Source: CAZMRF01 sp964568735 (GTDB taxonomy: Bacteria; Acidobacteriota; Polarisedimenticolia; JACPZX01). Taken from it: 64,000 nucleotides of DNA. The DNA lies in NCBI GenBank assembly GCA_964568735.1, contig CAZMRF010000005.1:53922-117921 (forward strand). The letters are read 5' to 3'. The notes below the pieces were generated by a model. The model did not search any database. It worked only from the letters and a program-made list of their open reading frames with translations, and was not told where the DNA came from. Each line of letters starts with the position of its first letter. The first letter of the stretch is position 1. Positions 41,292-50,966 of this stretch are shown piece by piece. The translations under genes and the position numbers were made by a program.

Positions 41292-41660
41292 ATGATCGAC
41301 CACGTCACGATCAGGGTGAAGAACTTCGCCAAGGCGAGGCGCTTCTACGCGGAGTCGCTCGCGCCGCTCGGGTACAAGGTGCTCTACGAGTCGGAAGGGG
41401 CCATCGGGCTCGGCGACGGCAAGACGCCGACCGTGTGGGTTTCCCAGGACAAGCCCCTCACGGCCGCGGTGCATCTCGCCTTCACGAGCCCCGATCGCAA
41501 GAAGGTGGACGCGTTCCACGCGGCTGCCGTGGCGGCGGGCGGGAAGGACAACGGGAAGCCGGGCCCGCGGACGGATTACAGTCCGACCTACTACGCTGCG
41601 TTCGCCATCGATTCCGACGGGAACAACATCGAGGCGGTCTGTCACAAGAAGGCGAAGTAG
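41292..41660 (+). CDS. VOC-family (glyoxalase/bleomycin-resistance-like) protein
   Basis: The ATG at 41292, six to ten bases after AAGGAGGAA, gives 122 residues. MIDHVTIRVKNFAKARRFYA then LAPLGYKVLYE and the closing YAAFAIDSDGNNIEAVCHK are typical VOC folds; metal-ligand His (HVTIRV) and Glu (NIEAVCH) are present. Such proteins bind or transform small molecules; specific role unknown. Confidence 0.9.
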   Translation: MIDHVTIRVKNFAKARRFYAESLAPLGYKVLYESEGAIGLGDGKTPTVWVSQDKPLTAAVHLAFTSPDRKKVDAFHAAAVAAGGKDNGKPGPRTDYSPTYYAAFAIDSDGNNIEAVCHKKAK

Positions 41661-41682
41661 GAACAGCGGCGACCGGGAGACG

Positions 41683-43677
41683 TCAGAGAGGTCGGGAGGC
41701 GCCCAGGATCCGCTCGATCATCTCGGAGACCGCCTCGAGGGAGAAGGGCTTCGGGAGGCAGGGCTGGCTGACGGAGTCGAGGAACTTCCGCGTCTCCTCC
41801 TGGACGACGTCCCCCGTCGTGAAGACGACACGGTCGGCGAGAACGGGGCGAACGGCGCGCAGCGTCTCGAACATCTCGCGCCCGCTCATGTCGGGCATGC
41901 GGATGTCGAGGAAGATCAGGTCGAAGGACTTCCGCTGGGATCTTTCGAGCCCTTCGCGGCCGTTGGAGGCCGTCTCGACCTCGAACTCGTCCCCGAGGTA
42001 GTCGGCCAGGAGCTCCACGACGACCGGCTCGTCATCCACGATCAGGATGCGCCCCCCCGATCGCCGCGCGGAGGCGGGCGCCGGCGCTCCGGGCTCCTCC
42101 CCCGCGGCGGCGCAGGGGACCCTGAAGCTGATGCGCGCTCCCCCGCCGGGCCGGTTGTCCGCGGAGATCGTCCCGCCGTGCGATCGCGCGACCCCGAAGG
42201 CGACGCTGAGCCCCAGCCCCCTCCCGTCGCCCACGTCCCGCGTCGTGAAGAAGGGATCGAAGACCCTCGGGAGGACGCTCTCGGGGATGCCCGCCCCGCT
42301 GTCCGTCACCTCGAAGTTGACCGACCCGCAGTCGGCCATGGCGCAGATCCGGACGTCCTTCGGCCTGTGGCCCGTGGCGGCGGCGAGGATGCCGTTCTCC
42401 ACGATGGCGACCAGCGCCTGGACGACCTCGCTCCTCCTGACGCTCACCCGGGGCAGGGGCTCGACGATCTCCCGGCGCAGGAGCACGCCGCACGACTGCG
42501 CGCGCGGCTCGCACTCCTGCAGGACCTCGTCCAGGATGGCCTCGACCGGCTCGGCCCGCCGCTCGCGCTCGCCTCTCCGGCTGAAGACCATGAGGTTGTC
42601 CACGACCGCCTTGCACCGGTTCGCCCCGCTCTCGATCTTGGAGAGCGAGGCCCGGACCTCCGGGTCCTTCACGCGATCGGTCAGGAGCTGCGCGTACCCG
42701 AGAACGCCGGTGAGGGGGTTGTTCAGCTCGTGCGCGGCCCCCGCGACGAACATCCCGAAGGCGGACATGCGCTCCGAGCGCGCGATGCGCTCACGGAACT
42801 TCTCCCTCTCCTCCTGCGCGCGCACCTCCTCCGTGACGTCCTGGACGAGCAGGACGAATCCCGGGAGCTGCTGCGCCAGCCGGAGCCTCACCTTCTCGTT
42901 CTCATGGGCAGCCCGCATCTTCAGACGCCGGATCTTCGCCTCCGCCTCCGGCTGCTCCTTGAGCCCGTGCAGCCGGAACCTGAGGGCGCGCTCACCGGAG
43001 CGGAGCATCGCGGCGAAAGGGCCCGGCCCGCCACCCCGGGCATCGCGGAAGAGGGCCGCGAGGGGCTCCTCGCTCTCGGGAAAGACCTGGGCCAGCGGCC
43101 GGGAGAGAAGATCCTCGGCGCTCCGGCCCGACATCTCTTCGAAAGCCGCGTTGGTCTTGAGGATCAGCCCTTCCTCGCTGAGGTCCGCGATCCCCTCGGC
43201 GAGCGAGTCGAGGATCGTCTCCCTGACACGCTTCTCCTCGAGGAACTCCACGACAACCTCGCGGCGGAACATCCCCTCGAAGCCCGCGAGGACCGGCGAC
43301 GAGGGCTTCGCCTCGAGGTCCGAGAGCACCTTGCGGAGCGTGGCCTGGAGCAGCTCCATGGGCATCTTCGCCACGTAGGCGTCGGCGCGGATCGTCTCGA
43401 TCCCCTCGATCTCGTCGGCGAGGATGCCCGAGAGGATCACGACGGGGATGGACGAGTAGGCGGGATGCGACTTGAGGAAGCTGCAGAGGCGCGCCCCGTC
43501 GATGCGGGGCATGATCAGATCGAGGATGATGACGTCGACGCCGCCGGCGGCGATGCGCTCGAGCGCTTCGACGCCGTCCGAGGCCACCGCGACCTCGTAG
43601 CCCTCCTCACGGAAGAAATCTCCGAGAACCTGCTGGTAGAACGTGTTGTTGTCCGCGATGAGGAGCTTCCGGGACAA
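41683..43677 (-). CDS. Hybrid sensor histidine kinase with receiver domains at both ends
   Basis: The TTG at 43677, just after AAGAGG, begins at LSRKLLIADNNTFYQQVLGD and gives 664 residues; upstream in-frame residues look non-coding. Order: N-terminal receiver (phosphoacceptor D53, Lys104), a helical region, PAS-like domain (GRSAEDLLSRPLAQVFPESE), HisKA with GAAHELNNPLTGVLGYAQLL (H-box), HATPase (SGAGIPESVLPRVFDPFFTT; RGLGLSVAFGV) and a C-terminal receiver (ILIVDDEPVVVELL; FLDIRMPDMSG; CLPKPF). No membrane segment, so it is soluble. Output partner not visible nearby. Confidence 0.9.
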   Translation of the reverse strand: MSRKLLIADNNTFYQQVLGDFFREEGYEVAVASDGVEALERIAAGGVDVIILDLIMPRIDGARLCSFLKSHPAYSSIPVVILSGILADEIEGIETIRADAYVAKMPMELLQATLRKVLSDLEAKPSSPVLAGFEGMFRREVVVEFLEEKRVRETILDSLAEGIADLSEEGLILKTNAAFEEMSGRSAEDLLSRPLAQVFPESEEPLAALFRDARGGGPGPFAAMLRSGERALRFRLHGLKEQPEAEAKIRRLKMRAAHENEKVRLRLAQQLPGFVLLVQDVTEEVRAQEEREKFRERIARSERMSAFGMFVAGAAHELNNPLTGVLGYAQLLTDRVKDPEVRASLSKIESGANRCKAVVDNLMVFSRRGERERRAEPVEAILDEVLQECEPRAQSCGVLLRREIVEPLPRVSVRRSEVVQALVAIVENGILAAATGHRPKDVRICAMADCGSVNFEVTDSGAGIPESVLPRVFDPFFTTRDVGDGRGLGLSVAFGVARSHGGTISADNRPGGGARISFRVPCAAAGEEPGAPAPASARRSGGRILIVDDEPVVVELLADYLGDEFEVETASNGREGLERSQRKSFDLIFLDIRMPDMSGREMFETLRAVRPVLADRVVFTTGDVVQEETRKFLDSVSQPCLPKPFSLEAVSEMIERILGASRPL

Positions 43678-43885
43678 GGCGTTTCCTCTTGGGTGCGTTG
43701 CTCGATGCTGCCGGTCCGGGATCCAGGCCGCGGCGCCGCGATGTGTCGAAGGCGGTCGAAATATAGGCCCGACCTGATCACGGTCAATCAGAGCGGACAT
43801 CGGCTGCGCGGCGGGCTCGATGCCTGCGGGGGCTGGTCTATACTCCGCCTGCGCGGCCCGCCGCCGCGCCCCGACGACGGAGAGC

Positions 43886-46800
43886 ATGCCGCTGATCCCG
43901 ACGACCGGAACCCGCCTCCTCCGCCGCCTCCCCCCGCTCCTCGGAATGCTCCTGATCGGCCTCGCCGCCGCCGCCGCCCCGGGCCGGGGCCGTGAAGGGG
44001 CCATCGAGGACAACAACATCGGCATCGCGCTCCTCGCGCAGTTCAAGCCCGCGGAGGCCGAGAAGGAGTTCCAGAAGGCTCTCGCGGCGGATCCCGCCTA
44101 CCTCCCGGCGCTCGTGAACATCGGGATCGCCCAGCTCGCCCAGTCCCGATACGACGACGCGATCGCAAGCCTCCATAACGCGCTCGTGGCCGCTCCGGAC
44201 AACATCCACGCGCAGTACAACCTCTCCCTCATCTACAAGATCCAGGGCCGCTCGGCCGAGGCTCTCCCTCACGCGCTCGCGGCCGCCGCCGCCGACCCGA
44301 GGGATGCCGATCTCCAGTACAACCTCGGCACGATTCACCAGGCGAGCCGGGATCTCGACAGAGCCGTCGAGGCCTTCGAATCGGCGATCCGCCTGGACGC
44401 GAACCTGCTGCCCGCCTACTACGCGCTGGGGCGCGCCTACATCGCCCGGGGCGAGGTCGAGGGAGGCAAGCGCCTCATCCAGCGGCACCAGGAGCTCACC
44501 GCCGCTTCCAACCTCGCCGGCGGTTCGGGCGGGCTGAAGTACGGGGAGCAGGGGCGCTACTCCTTCGCCATGGAGGATCCCTCCATCGAGGTACGCGACT
44601 CGCAGCCCCTGGTGGCCGGGGCGCTGACCCTCAAGGACGTGACCTCCGCATCCGGGATCCTCTTCACGCACAGCGGGGGCGATCCCGTGGATCTCGAAGG
44701 CTCCCTCGACCCGGGAGGCGGCGTGGAGCAGCTCATCCGCGCCCGGATCGCGCCCTACCTCGGCAGCGGCGCCGCCCTGGCCGACCTCGATGGAGACGGC
44801 GCGGAGGACCTCGTGCTGCTCAACACCGGCTCCGGCTCTCCGGGCGTCTTCCTGAACCGGGGAGGCCTCTCCTTCGAGAGCGCGCCGGCGATCGCGGGGA
44901 AGCTCCCCGGCGGAGCGGGCATGGGCCTCGCCGCGGGCGACGTGGACAACGACGGGGACGTGGATCTGCTCGCCACGCGCTACGGCGGAGTCTCGCTCCT
45001 GCTCAACGACGGGAAGGGAGCCTTCGCGCCGGCCGCGCTTCCAACGACGGGTGAGGGCTTCTTCGCCGCCGGGGGATCGCTCGCCGATCTCGATCACGAT
45101 GGGGACCTGGATCTCTTCGTCGCAGGTCTCCTCGCGCCGCCGAACCCGGTCGGCAACCCGCTCACCTTCCCCAACGGATTCGGCGGCGAGCAGATCCATC
45201 TCTACCGGAACAACGGCAATGGCACCTGGGCCGACATCTCGGCCGAGAGCCGCGTGAAAGGAGTGCCGCGGCGCAACGTCGGCGCCGTCTTCCTCGACTT
45301 CGACAACGATCGCGACATCGACTTCGCCGTCTCCCGGCTGGGCGAGGGGGTGGCGCTGTACAGCAACAAGAGGGACGGCACCTTCGACGAACCGCGTGAC
45401 ACGGGACTGCCGGCCCAGGGAGCCTACCTGGGAATCTGCTCGGGCGACTACAACCACGACGGGTACATGGACCTCGCCGCCACCACCTGGGAGCAGAGCA
45501 TGCCGCGCATCTTCCGGAACACCGGCACGGGAAGCTACGCGCTGGACGTGGCGGCCTTCGCGGGAGTTCCGAGATCGGGCAAGGGCGCTTCTTTTGGGTG
45601 CGCCTTCGCCGACCTCGACAACGACGGGCTGATCGACCTTCTCGTCGTGAACGGGGGCGACAGAGGAGGAGCCGTGAGGTATCTCAGGAACCTCGGCTCG
45701 AAGGGCTTCGAGGATGCATCGGCGGCGGCAGGCCTCGAGAGCGTCCCCGCGCGCCGCGGCCGCGGCCTGGCGGCGGGCGACCTCGACGGGGACGGCGACC
45801 TCGACCTCCTCGTCTCGAACAACGGAGGCTCGCCGACGCTGCTGCGCAACGACGGCGGGAGCCGGAATCACTGGATCCGTGTCGCGGCGCGCGGGCTCAA
45901 CAGCAACCGGCTCGGAATCGGGAGCAAGGTGGAGATCAAGTCCGGGCTGCTGTGGCAGAAGACGGAGATCGCCTCGGGATCGGGTTACCTCTCCTCGGGG
46001 AGCCTCAGGCCCATCTTCGGCCTCGGCACGCTCGACCGCGTCGACGCTCTGCGGCTGCTGTGGCCGGGAGGGGTGCTCCAGGACGAGCTGCGCCTCGCGG
46101 CGGACACCACGCATGCCGTCGAGGAGCTGGACCGGAAGGGGACCTCATGTCCGATCCTCTACGCCTGGGACGGAAGGAAGGTCGCCTTCCTGACCGACTT
46201 CCTCGGGGGCTCCGCCATCGGGTACAGGACAGGGCCCGCCTCGTTCAACCACCCCGACACCGACGAGTACGTGAGGATCCCTCCGGGACGGATCGCTCCG
46301 CGCGCGGGACTCTACGAGATCTACATGAACAACCAGCTCGAGGAGACGATCTACTTCGATCGCGCCGCCCTCCTCGCGGTCGATCATCCCTCAGGCACCG
46401 AGGTCCACCCCGACGAGCGGCTCATGCCGGGCCCGCCCTATCCCCCCTTCGCCGTGCACGTCGTGCGCAACGTTCGCCCTCCCGTCGCGGTTCGCGACGG
46501 CTCGGGGCGCGACCTCAGGAGCCGGATCCTCGAAGAGGACAGGATCTACGTCGATGACTTCCCGCTGCTCGCCTTCAAGGGCTACGCCGGCGAGCACAGC
46601 CTCGAGATCGACCTCGGCCCCGGCACGGCCGGGGGGGCCGTCCTGCTCCTGACCGGGTGGATCGACTACGCCGACTCCACGAGCAACGTCGCGGCATCGC
46701 AGGCCGGCGTGCATCTCGTGGTTCCCCGCCTCGACGCGCTCGATCCCGCCACCGGAGCGTGGACCACGATCCTCGATCCCGCGGGCTTCCCGGCCGGCCT

Positions 46801-47416
46801 GCCCAAGACCATGACCCTCGATCTGACGGGAAAGCTTCCTTCGGGGGCGCGCTGGGTCCGGATCACGACCTCCATGAGGATCTACTGGGATCGGATCCAG
46901 GTCGGCGAGCCTGCGGGCACAGCGCCGGTCATCACGCGGATGGATCCCGAGTTCGCGACGCTGCGCTACAGAGGCTTCCCCGCCTCGCGCCGGCCGGGAG
47001 GCTCGGGTCCCCCCGAGTACGACCATGCGCGGGAGGAGCCCTTCGTCGTATGGAAGGCCCACACGGGGGCCTACACGCGATTCGGTGACGTCCGCGATCT
47101 CCTCGTGCAGTCCGACGACAGGTACGTCATCACGCGTGGGGGCGACGAGATCATCCTGGGCTTCGACGCCGCGGCCCTGCCGCCCCTCGCACCCGGCCGC
47201 GAGAGGACCTTCCTGGTCCAGGCCGACGGCTTCGGGAAGGACATGGACCTCAACTCGGCCCGGCCGGATGGCGTGGGGCCGCTCCCCTACCACGCGATGA
47301 AGGCCTACCCGCCCGGCGAAGGCGATGCCTACCCCCTCGATGCGGCGGCGATCGAGTACCTCACCGAGTGGAACACGAGGATCGTCAGCCGGAGCATCCC
47401 ACCCATCGGCCGCTGA
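43886..47416 (+). CDS. Very large secreted TPR, FG-GAP and ASPIC/UnbV protein (CRTAC1-like)
   Basis: From the ATG at 43886 the protein has 1176 residues. A signal peptide (LLGMLLIGLAAAAAPGRG) precedes about five TPRs (AEAEKEFQKALAADPAYLPA; AVEAFESAIRLDANLLPAYY), then FG-GAP/VCBS-type calcium loops (DLDGDGAEDLVLLNTGSG; DVDNDGDVDLLATRYGG; DLDNDGLIDLLVVNGGD), the ASPIC/UnbV domain (NHWIRVAARGLNSNRLGIGS) and a long C-terminal beta-rich part. The UnbV family is common in Acidobacteriota secreted proteins of unknown function. The last about 30 codons are duplicated downstream of vapC (see the repeat entries). Confidence 0.85.
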   Translation: MPLIPTTGTRLLRRLPPLLGMLLIGLAAAAAPGRGREGAIEDNNIGIALLAQFKPAEAEKEFQKALAADPAYLPALVNIGIAQLAQSRYDDAIASLHNALVAAPDNIHAQYNLSLIYKIQGRSAEALPHALAAAAADPRDADLQYNLGTIHQASRDLDRAVEAFESAIRLDANLLPAYYALGRAYIARGEVEGGKRLIQRHQELTAASNLAGGSGGLKYGEQGRYSFAMEDPSIEVRDSQPLVAGALTLKDVTSASGILFTHSGGDPVDLEGSLDPGGGVEQLIRARIAPYLGSGAALADLDGDGAEDLVLLNTGSGSPGVFLNRGGLSFESAPAIAGKLPGGAGMGLAAGDVDNDGDVDLLATRYGGVSLLLNDGKGAFAPAALPTTGEGFFAAGGSLADLDHDGDLDLFVAGLLAPPNPVGNPLTFPNGFGGEQIHLYRNNGNGTWADISAESRVKGVPRRNVGAVFLDFDNDRDIDFAVSRLGEGVALYSNKRDGTFDEPRDTGLPAQGAYLGICSGDYNHDGYMDLAATTWEQSMPRIFRNTGTGSYALDVAAFAGVPRSGKGASFGCAFADLDNDGLIDLLVVNGGDRGGAVRYLRNLGSKGFEDASAAAGLESVPARRGRGLAAGDLDGDGDLDLLVSNNGGSPTLLRNDGGSRNHWIRVAARGLNSNRLGIGSKVEIKSGLLWQKTEIASGSGYLSSGSLRPIFGLGTLDRVDALRLLWPGGVLQDELRLAADTTHAVEELDRKGTSCPILYAWDGRKVAFLTDFLGGSAIGYRTGPASFNHPDTDEYVRIPPGRIAPRAGLYEIYMNNQLEETIYFDRAALLAVDHPSGTEVHPDERLMPGPPYPPFAVHVVRNVRPPVAVRDGSGRDLRSRILEEDRIYVDDFPLLAFKGYAGEHSLEIDLGPGTAGGAVLLLTGWIDYADSTSNVAASQAGVHLVVPRLDALDPATGAWTTILDPAGFPAGLPKTMTLDLTGKLPSGARWVRITTSMRIYWDRIQVGEPAGTAPVITRMDPEFATLRYRGFPASRRPGGSGPPEYDHAREEPFVVWKAHTGAYTRFGDVRDLLVQSDDRYVITRGGDEIILGFDAAALPPLAPGRERTFLVQADGFGKDMDLNSARPDGVGPLPYHAMKAYPPGEGDAYPLDAAAIEYLTEWNTRIVSRSIPPIGR

Positions 47417-47419
47417 GGC
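47322..47419 (+). repeat. 98-bp repeat, copy A, last codons of the giant gene
   Basis: Covers the final codons (DAYPLDAAAIEYLTEWNTR to PPIGR, stop TGA) and one or two bases past them. About ten of 98 bases differ from copy B at 48421-48518, some of them silent. Confidence 0.9.
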
Positions 47420-47579
47420 TGATTCTTTCGAGACCAGCGCTCCAGGCGCTCGTCACCGCCATCCGCAGGCATCGGGCCCTCGTGAGACAGGGCGTCCGTC
47501 CCGTGGCACCGCCCTGCGCGTCTTCACGCCTGCCTCTTCCCGCGTCTCATGGCACGCGATCCCTCTGGATGGTAAATTT

Positions 47580-47610
47580 TGTATGGGTTTCCATACATGC
47601 CGGCCATACA
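47580..47610 (+). promoter_or_regulatory. Palindromic operator in front of vapBC
   Basis: TGTATGG (47580-47586) and CCATACA (47591-47597) form a perfect inverted repeat around GTTT, and a third half-site CCATACA follows at 47604-47610. It lies about 40-70 bases before the antitoxin start, the usual place for VapB autorepression. Confidence 0.65.
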
Positions 47611-47650
47611 GATGGCTCAAAGTCCCGGGGTTTCCCTGGAGGTTGCCGCC

Positions 47651-47878
47651 ATGAAGACGACACTGATCATCGATGACACGGTCATGACCCGGCTTCGCAA
47701 AGAGGCCGCGAGGACCGGCTCCACCATCTCGGAGCTGGTCGACGCGGCCCTGAGGCTCTTCCTGAGCCCCGTGAAGGAGACCGAGCCGCTTCCTCCCATT
47801 CCTACCTTTGACAGCGGCGGGGCCTTCATTGATGTCAGCAGCAGGGAGGCGCTCGATGATCTCAAGCGGGAGCGCTGA
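47651..47878 (+). CDS. VapB-type antitoxin (ribbon-helix-helix)
   Basis: The ATG at 47651 gives 75 residues. MKTTLIIDDTVMTRLRKEAA then TGSTISELVDAALRLFLS is a ribbon-helix-helix DNA-binding fold, followed by an acidic, Pro-containing tail (TEPLPPIPTF; REALDDLKRER) that would bind the toxin. The last base of its TGA is the first base of vapC (TGATG), so both are translated from one message. The upstream palindrome at 47580 is its likely operator. Confidence 0.85.
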   Translation: MKTTLIIDDTVMTRLRKEAARTGSTISELVDAALRLFLSPVKETEPLPPIPTFDSGGAFIDVSSREALDDLKRER

Positions 47879-48420
47879 TGCTGCTGGTAGATACGAACGT
47901 CTTCGTCTACGCAGCCGATAGGTCCTTTCCCGAGCACGCAAAGTGTCTCTCCCTGGTCACGGACCTGCGCTCTCGTCATGTCCCGTGGCACACGACGTGG
48001 CCGATCATCTACGAGTTCCTGAACGTCGTGACACATCGTCGCTTCGGGCCGCGATCCTGTAACCTGCCGGATGCGTGGAGATTCATGGATTCAATCCTGA
48101 CCTCGAGAAGCCTGGCCATCCTCGCTCCCACCGATCGCCACATTTCTGTTGCCCGGGAGGTTTTTGCATCCGTTCCTTCTCTCCGCGGAGCCATCCTGCA
48201 CGACGCCCATACGGCCATCCTGATGCGTGAACACGGCATCAGTCGCATCTACACTCGTGACACCGCCTTCCACCGGTTTCCGTTCCTGGACGTTCTCGAT
48301 CCCCTCACGGAGAAGTACCGCCCGGAAGGTGGTCCCGGAAGTCTCGGCGTGAGTGAGCCCCGGTCTGGCTCGAGGAGGAAGCCGAAGCGAATCGCACGGA
48401 AGACGAAGCGGGCCTCATGA
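47878..48420 (+). CDS. VapC-type PIN-domain toxin
   Basis: A 180-residue protein. PIN-domain residues are in place: MLLVDTNVFVYAADRS (Asp5), YEFLNVVTHRRFGP (Glu), LHDAHTAILMREHGISRIYT plus RDTAFHRF (two Asp). VapC toxins cleave specific tRNAs or rRNA. After the PIN fold there are about 40 extra basic residues (GSGSRRKPKRIARKTKRAS-like tail), longer than in typical VapC. It ends one base before copy B of the 98-bp repeat begins. Confidence 0.85.
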   Translation: MLLVDTNVFVYAADRSFPEHAKCLSLVTDLRSRHVPWHTTWPIIYEFLNVVTHRRFGPRSCNLPDAWRFMDSILTSRSLAILAPTDRHISVAREVFASVPSLRGAILHDAHTAILMREHGISRIYTRDTAFHRFPFLDVLDPLTEKYRPEGGPGSLGVSEPRSGSRRKPKRIARKTKRAS

Positions 48421-48518
48421 GCGATGCTTACCCCCTCGACGTGGCGGCGATCGAGTACCTCACCGAGTGCAACACGAGGATGACTGGTCGGAGCATCCCA
48501 CCCATCGGCCGCTGAGGC
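48421..48518 (+). repeat. 98-bp repeat, copy B, after vapC
   Basis: Reads in frame as SDAYPLDVAAIEYLTECNTR to PPIGR and a TGA, a second copy of the last codons of the giant gene at 43886. About ten of 98 bases differ from copy A. No start codon or gene body belongs to it. Confidence 0.9.
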
Positions 48519-48552
48519 GCGTTTCAACGGCGGCGCAGGAGCTTGCCCGGAA

Positions 48553-50280
48553 TCACCTCGAGCTACGTCTGCGTGACCGGAGGACTTCGCCCGGCATTCC
48601 GGCAACGGGCTCACCCGCCTTCACGGCGAATCGGCCGTTGACGAGGACGTGCTCGATGCCGTCGGCCTGCTGCCGCGGCTCCACCCAGGTGGCTCTCGAT
48701 CCCACCTTCGACGGATCGAAGATCACGACGTCGGCCGCGGCACCCTCGCGCAGGACTCCGCGATCCTTCAGCCCGAGCAGGCTGGCCGGTAGTCCGGTCA
48801 TCTTGCGGATCGCTTCTTCGAGCGTGAGCGCACTTCGCTCTCTCACCCACCTCCCGAGGATCTCCGGGAAGGCGCCCCAGGCGGCGGGGTGGGGCCGCCC
48901 TCGCCCCGTGTCATTGGCATCCGTGCAGAAGGCCCCAGCGGCGTCCCGCACGAGCGCCGCGATCCCCTCGTCCCGGCCAGGCTCGCCGGAGACGCCGTGG
49001 ATGATCTGCGAGACCTGGCCCTCCTCGGCGATGAGCAGATCCGAGATGGCGTCGAAGGGATCCCGCCGCTCGCGGCGCGCCAGCTCCGCCACGCTGAGTC
49101 CTTCCGCCCTGCGGGAGCCCTCGCTTCCCACGCTGCCGATCGTGATCCGCTCCCAGCCCACGGCCGCGACGAGGTTGTGGGACCACCCGCCTTCGACCCA
49201 GGGCGGCCACACGGGACGAACCCGATCGATCTCCTCGCCGATGCGCCTGCGGATGGCCGCGTCGCGGAGCCGATCGAGAAGGGCCGGGATCCCTCCCTCG
49301 AGGCTCCACGGGGGGTAGATGGCGGCCATCGTCGTCGCGGCGGCGGTGTAGGGAAACATGTCGTAGGAGATCTCGATCCCCTCGCGGCGCGCCGCGGCCT
49401 CCATCTCGAGGACCCGCGGGATCTTCTCCCAGTGATCGGGCCCCACGGCCTCGGAGTGGGAGTGATGGATGCGGGCGCCCGAGCGGCGGCCGAGATCGAG
49501 GATCTCCCCGACCGCCTCCAGGAGCGTCTCGCTCGAGCCGCGGACGTGCGCCGTCAGCAGCGCCCCCTTCCCCGCGACGACCTCGGCGAGTGAGCGGATC
49601 TCATCCGTTGGCGTGAAGCTCCCCGGCGGGTAGATGAGGCCGAGCGAGAGGCCGAAGGCGCCTTCGTCGAGTGCCCTGCGCACCAGGTCCTGCATCGCCG
49701 ACGCCGAGCCTGCGCCGGGCAGCCTCCGGGCCAGACCCGCCTCGTGGATCCTCACGGCCCCATGCGCGACGAGCGTGGCGACATTGACGGGCACGCCGTG
49801 GCGCTCGAGGTGATCCAGGTAGCCGATGATTCCCTGCCAGGGCCAGGGCATGGCCTCGGGCGTCATCCAGCCGAGGAGGCCTCTCAGGGCCGCTTCGTGC
49901 TCGGGCACGAGCGGCGCCGGGCCGAGGCCGCAGTTGCCGACGACCTCGGTCGTGATCCCCTGCGTCACCCGCCCGGCCATGAGCGCGCACTTCCGGCTCG
50001 GGTCCTCGAGCGCGAGGATCAAGTCACCGTGCGAGTGGAGATCGATGAAGCCCGGCGCGACGATCTTCCCCGAGGCGTCGATCAACTCCACGTCGGGGTC
50101 GATCACCTCCCCGCGGCCGGTGTCGAGCACCTTCCCGCCGGTTGACCATGGGAATCGTGGCTCGAGAATGGCCTCGATGCGCGCGCCCTCGATCCGGAGG
50201 TCTGCCCGCCGCCCGGGGGCCCCCGTCCCATCCACGAGGAGCCCTCCTGACACGAGGAGAGGCCTGATCCCGGTCATCAC
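48553..50280 (-). CDS. N-acyl-D-amino-acid deacylase (amidohydrolase family)
   Basis: A 575-residue protein with the D-aminoacylase pattern: a beta-sandwich start, FIDLHSHGDLILALEDPSRK (metal-binding His pair), GITTEVVGNCGLGPAP (Cys-ligand region), GLSLGLIYPPGSFTPTDEI, IHHSHSEAVGPDHWEK (His ligands), and FCTDANDTGRGRPHP (catalytic Asp). It would release D-amino acids from N-acyl derivatives. It starts inside the stop of the upstream phosphatase gene (4-base overlap). Confidence 0.9.
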   Translation of the reverse strand: MMTGIRPLLVSGGLLVDGTGAPGRRADLRIEGARIEAILEPRFPWSTGGKVLDTGRGEVIDPDVELIDASGKIVAPGFIDLHSHGDLILALEDPSRKCALMAGRVTQGITTEVVGNCGLGPAPLVPEHEAALRGLLGWMTPEAMPWPWQGIIGYLDHLERHGVPVNVATLVAHGAVRIHEAGLARRLPGAGSASAMQDLVRRALDEGAFGLSLGLIYPPGSFTPTDEIRSLAEVVAGKGALLTAHVRGSSETLLEAVGEILDLGRRSGARIHHSHSEAVGPDHWEKIPRVLEMEAAARREGIEISYDMFPYTAAATTMAAIYPPWSLEGGIPALLDRLRDAAIRRRIGEEIDRVRPVWPPWVEGGWSHNLVAAVGWERITIGSVGSEGSRRAEGLSVAELARRERRDPFDAISDLLIAEEGQVSQIIHGVSGEPGRDEGIAALVRDAAGAFCTDANDTGRGRPHPAAWGAFPEILGRWVRERSALTLEEAIRKMTGLPASLLGLKDRGVLREGAAADVVIFDPSKVGSRATWVEPRQQADGIEHVLVNGRFAVKAGEPVAGMPGEVLRSRRRSSR

Positions 50281-50966
50281 CCGGAGAAGCTACCGGGGTG
50301 CGAGCCGGCGCGCGCGCCGGGCAGTAGGCCGAGGAGCTCCTTGAAGGAGCGGATGAGGCCGTCCGCGCCGCAGCGCTCGAGGGCTGCTTCAGTGCGGCTC
50401 CCCGTCGGAACGACAATGACGGGCACACCGGCCGCGCGCGCGGTCTCCACGTCGATCTCCATGTCTCCCACGTAGAGCGTCTCCCCCGGGCTGACCCCCA
50501 TCGCCTCCATGGCCCGGTGGATCATCTCGGGATGAGGCTTCTTGTTGGAGACGACGTCGGGGCCCAGGACCGTGTCGAGGTATTTCCTGACGTGCAGCCC
50601 CTCGAGGAGCCTCCATCCGAATTGGGAGGGCTTGTTGGAGGCGACCGCCATTCGGTAGCCGCGGCGGTGGAGCGTGTCGAGGGTCTCGGCCACGTCGGGG
50701 AGCAGCGAGGTCCGGGTCACGCATATGCGGTCGTATCGCTCGCGGAAACGGCGCACACCGCTCTCGACCCGGGCCTCCCCCATGGCTCGCGCGATGAGAG
50801 TCTCGAGGCCGAGCCCCACCATCCCGCGCACCTGCTCCACCCCGAGCGGCTCGAGCCCCTCCGCCTCGAGGGCGGCGTTGAGGCTCTCGGTGATCGCCTC
50901 GTAGGAGTCGATGAGCGTGCCGTCGAGATCGAAGACGACGCCGCGGATGTGAGCGTAGGAGGCCAT
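50277..50966 (-). CDS. HAD-family phosphatase, phosphoglycolate-phosphatase type
   Basis: A 229-residue protein with motif I VFDLDGTLIDSYEAIT, motif II MAVASNKPS, motif III Lys in VSNKKPHPEM and motif IV VGDMEIDVETARAAG. Overall pattern with a helical cap after residue 20 fits Gph-like enzymes that hydrolyse 2-phosphoglycolate; other Gph-like substrates are possible. First gene of a two-gene leftward unit. Confidence 0.85.
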   Translation of the reverse strand: MASYAHIRGVVFDLDGTLIDSYEAITESLNAALEAEGLEPLGVEQVRGMVGLGLETLIARAMGEARVESGVRRFRERYDRICVTRTSLLPDVAETLDTLHRRGYRMAVASNKPSQFGWRLLEGLHVRKYLDTVLGPDVVSNKKPHPEMIHRAMEAMGVSPGETLYVGDMEIDVETARAAGVPVIVVPTGSRTEAALERCGADGLIRSFKELLGLLPGARAGSHPGSFSG

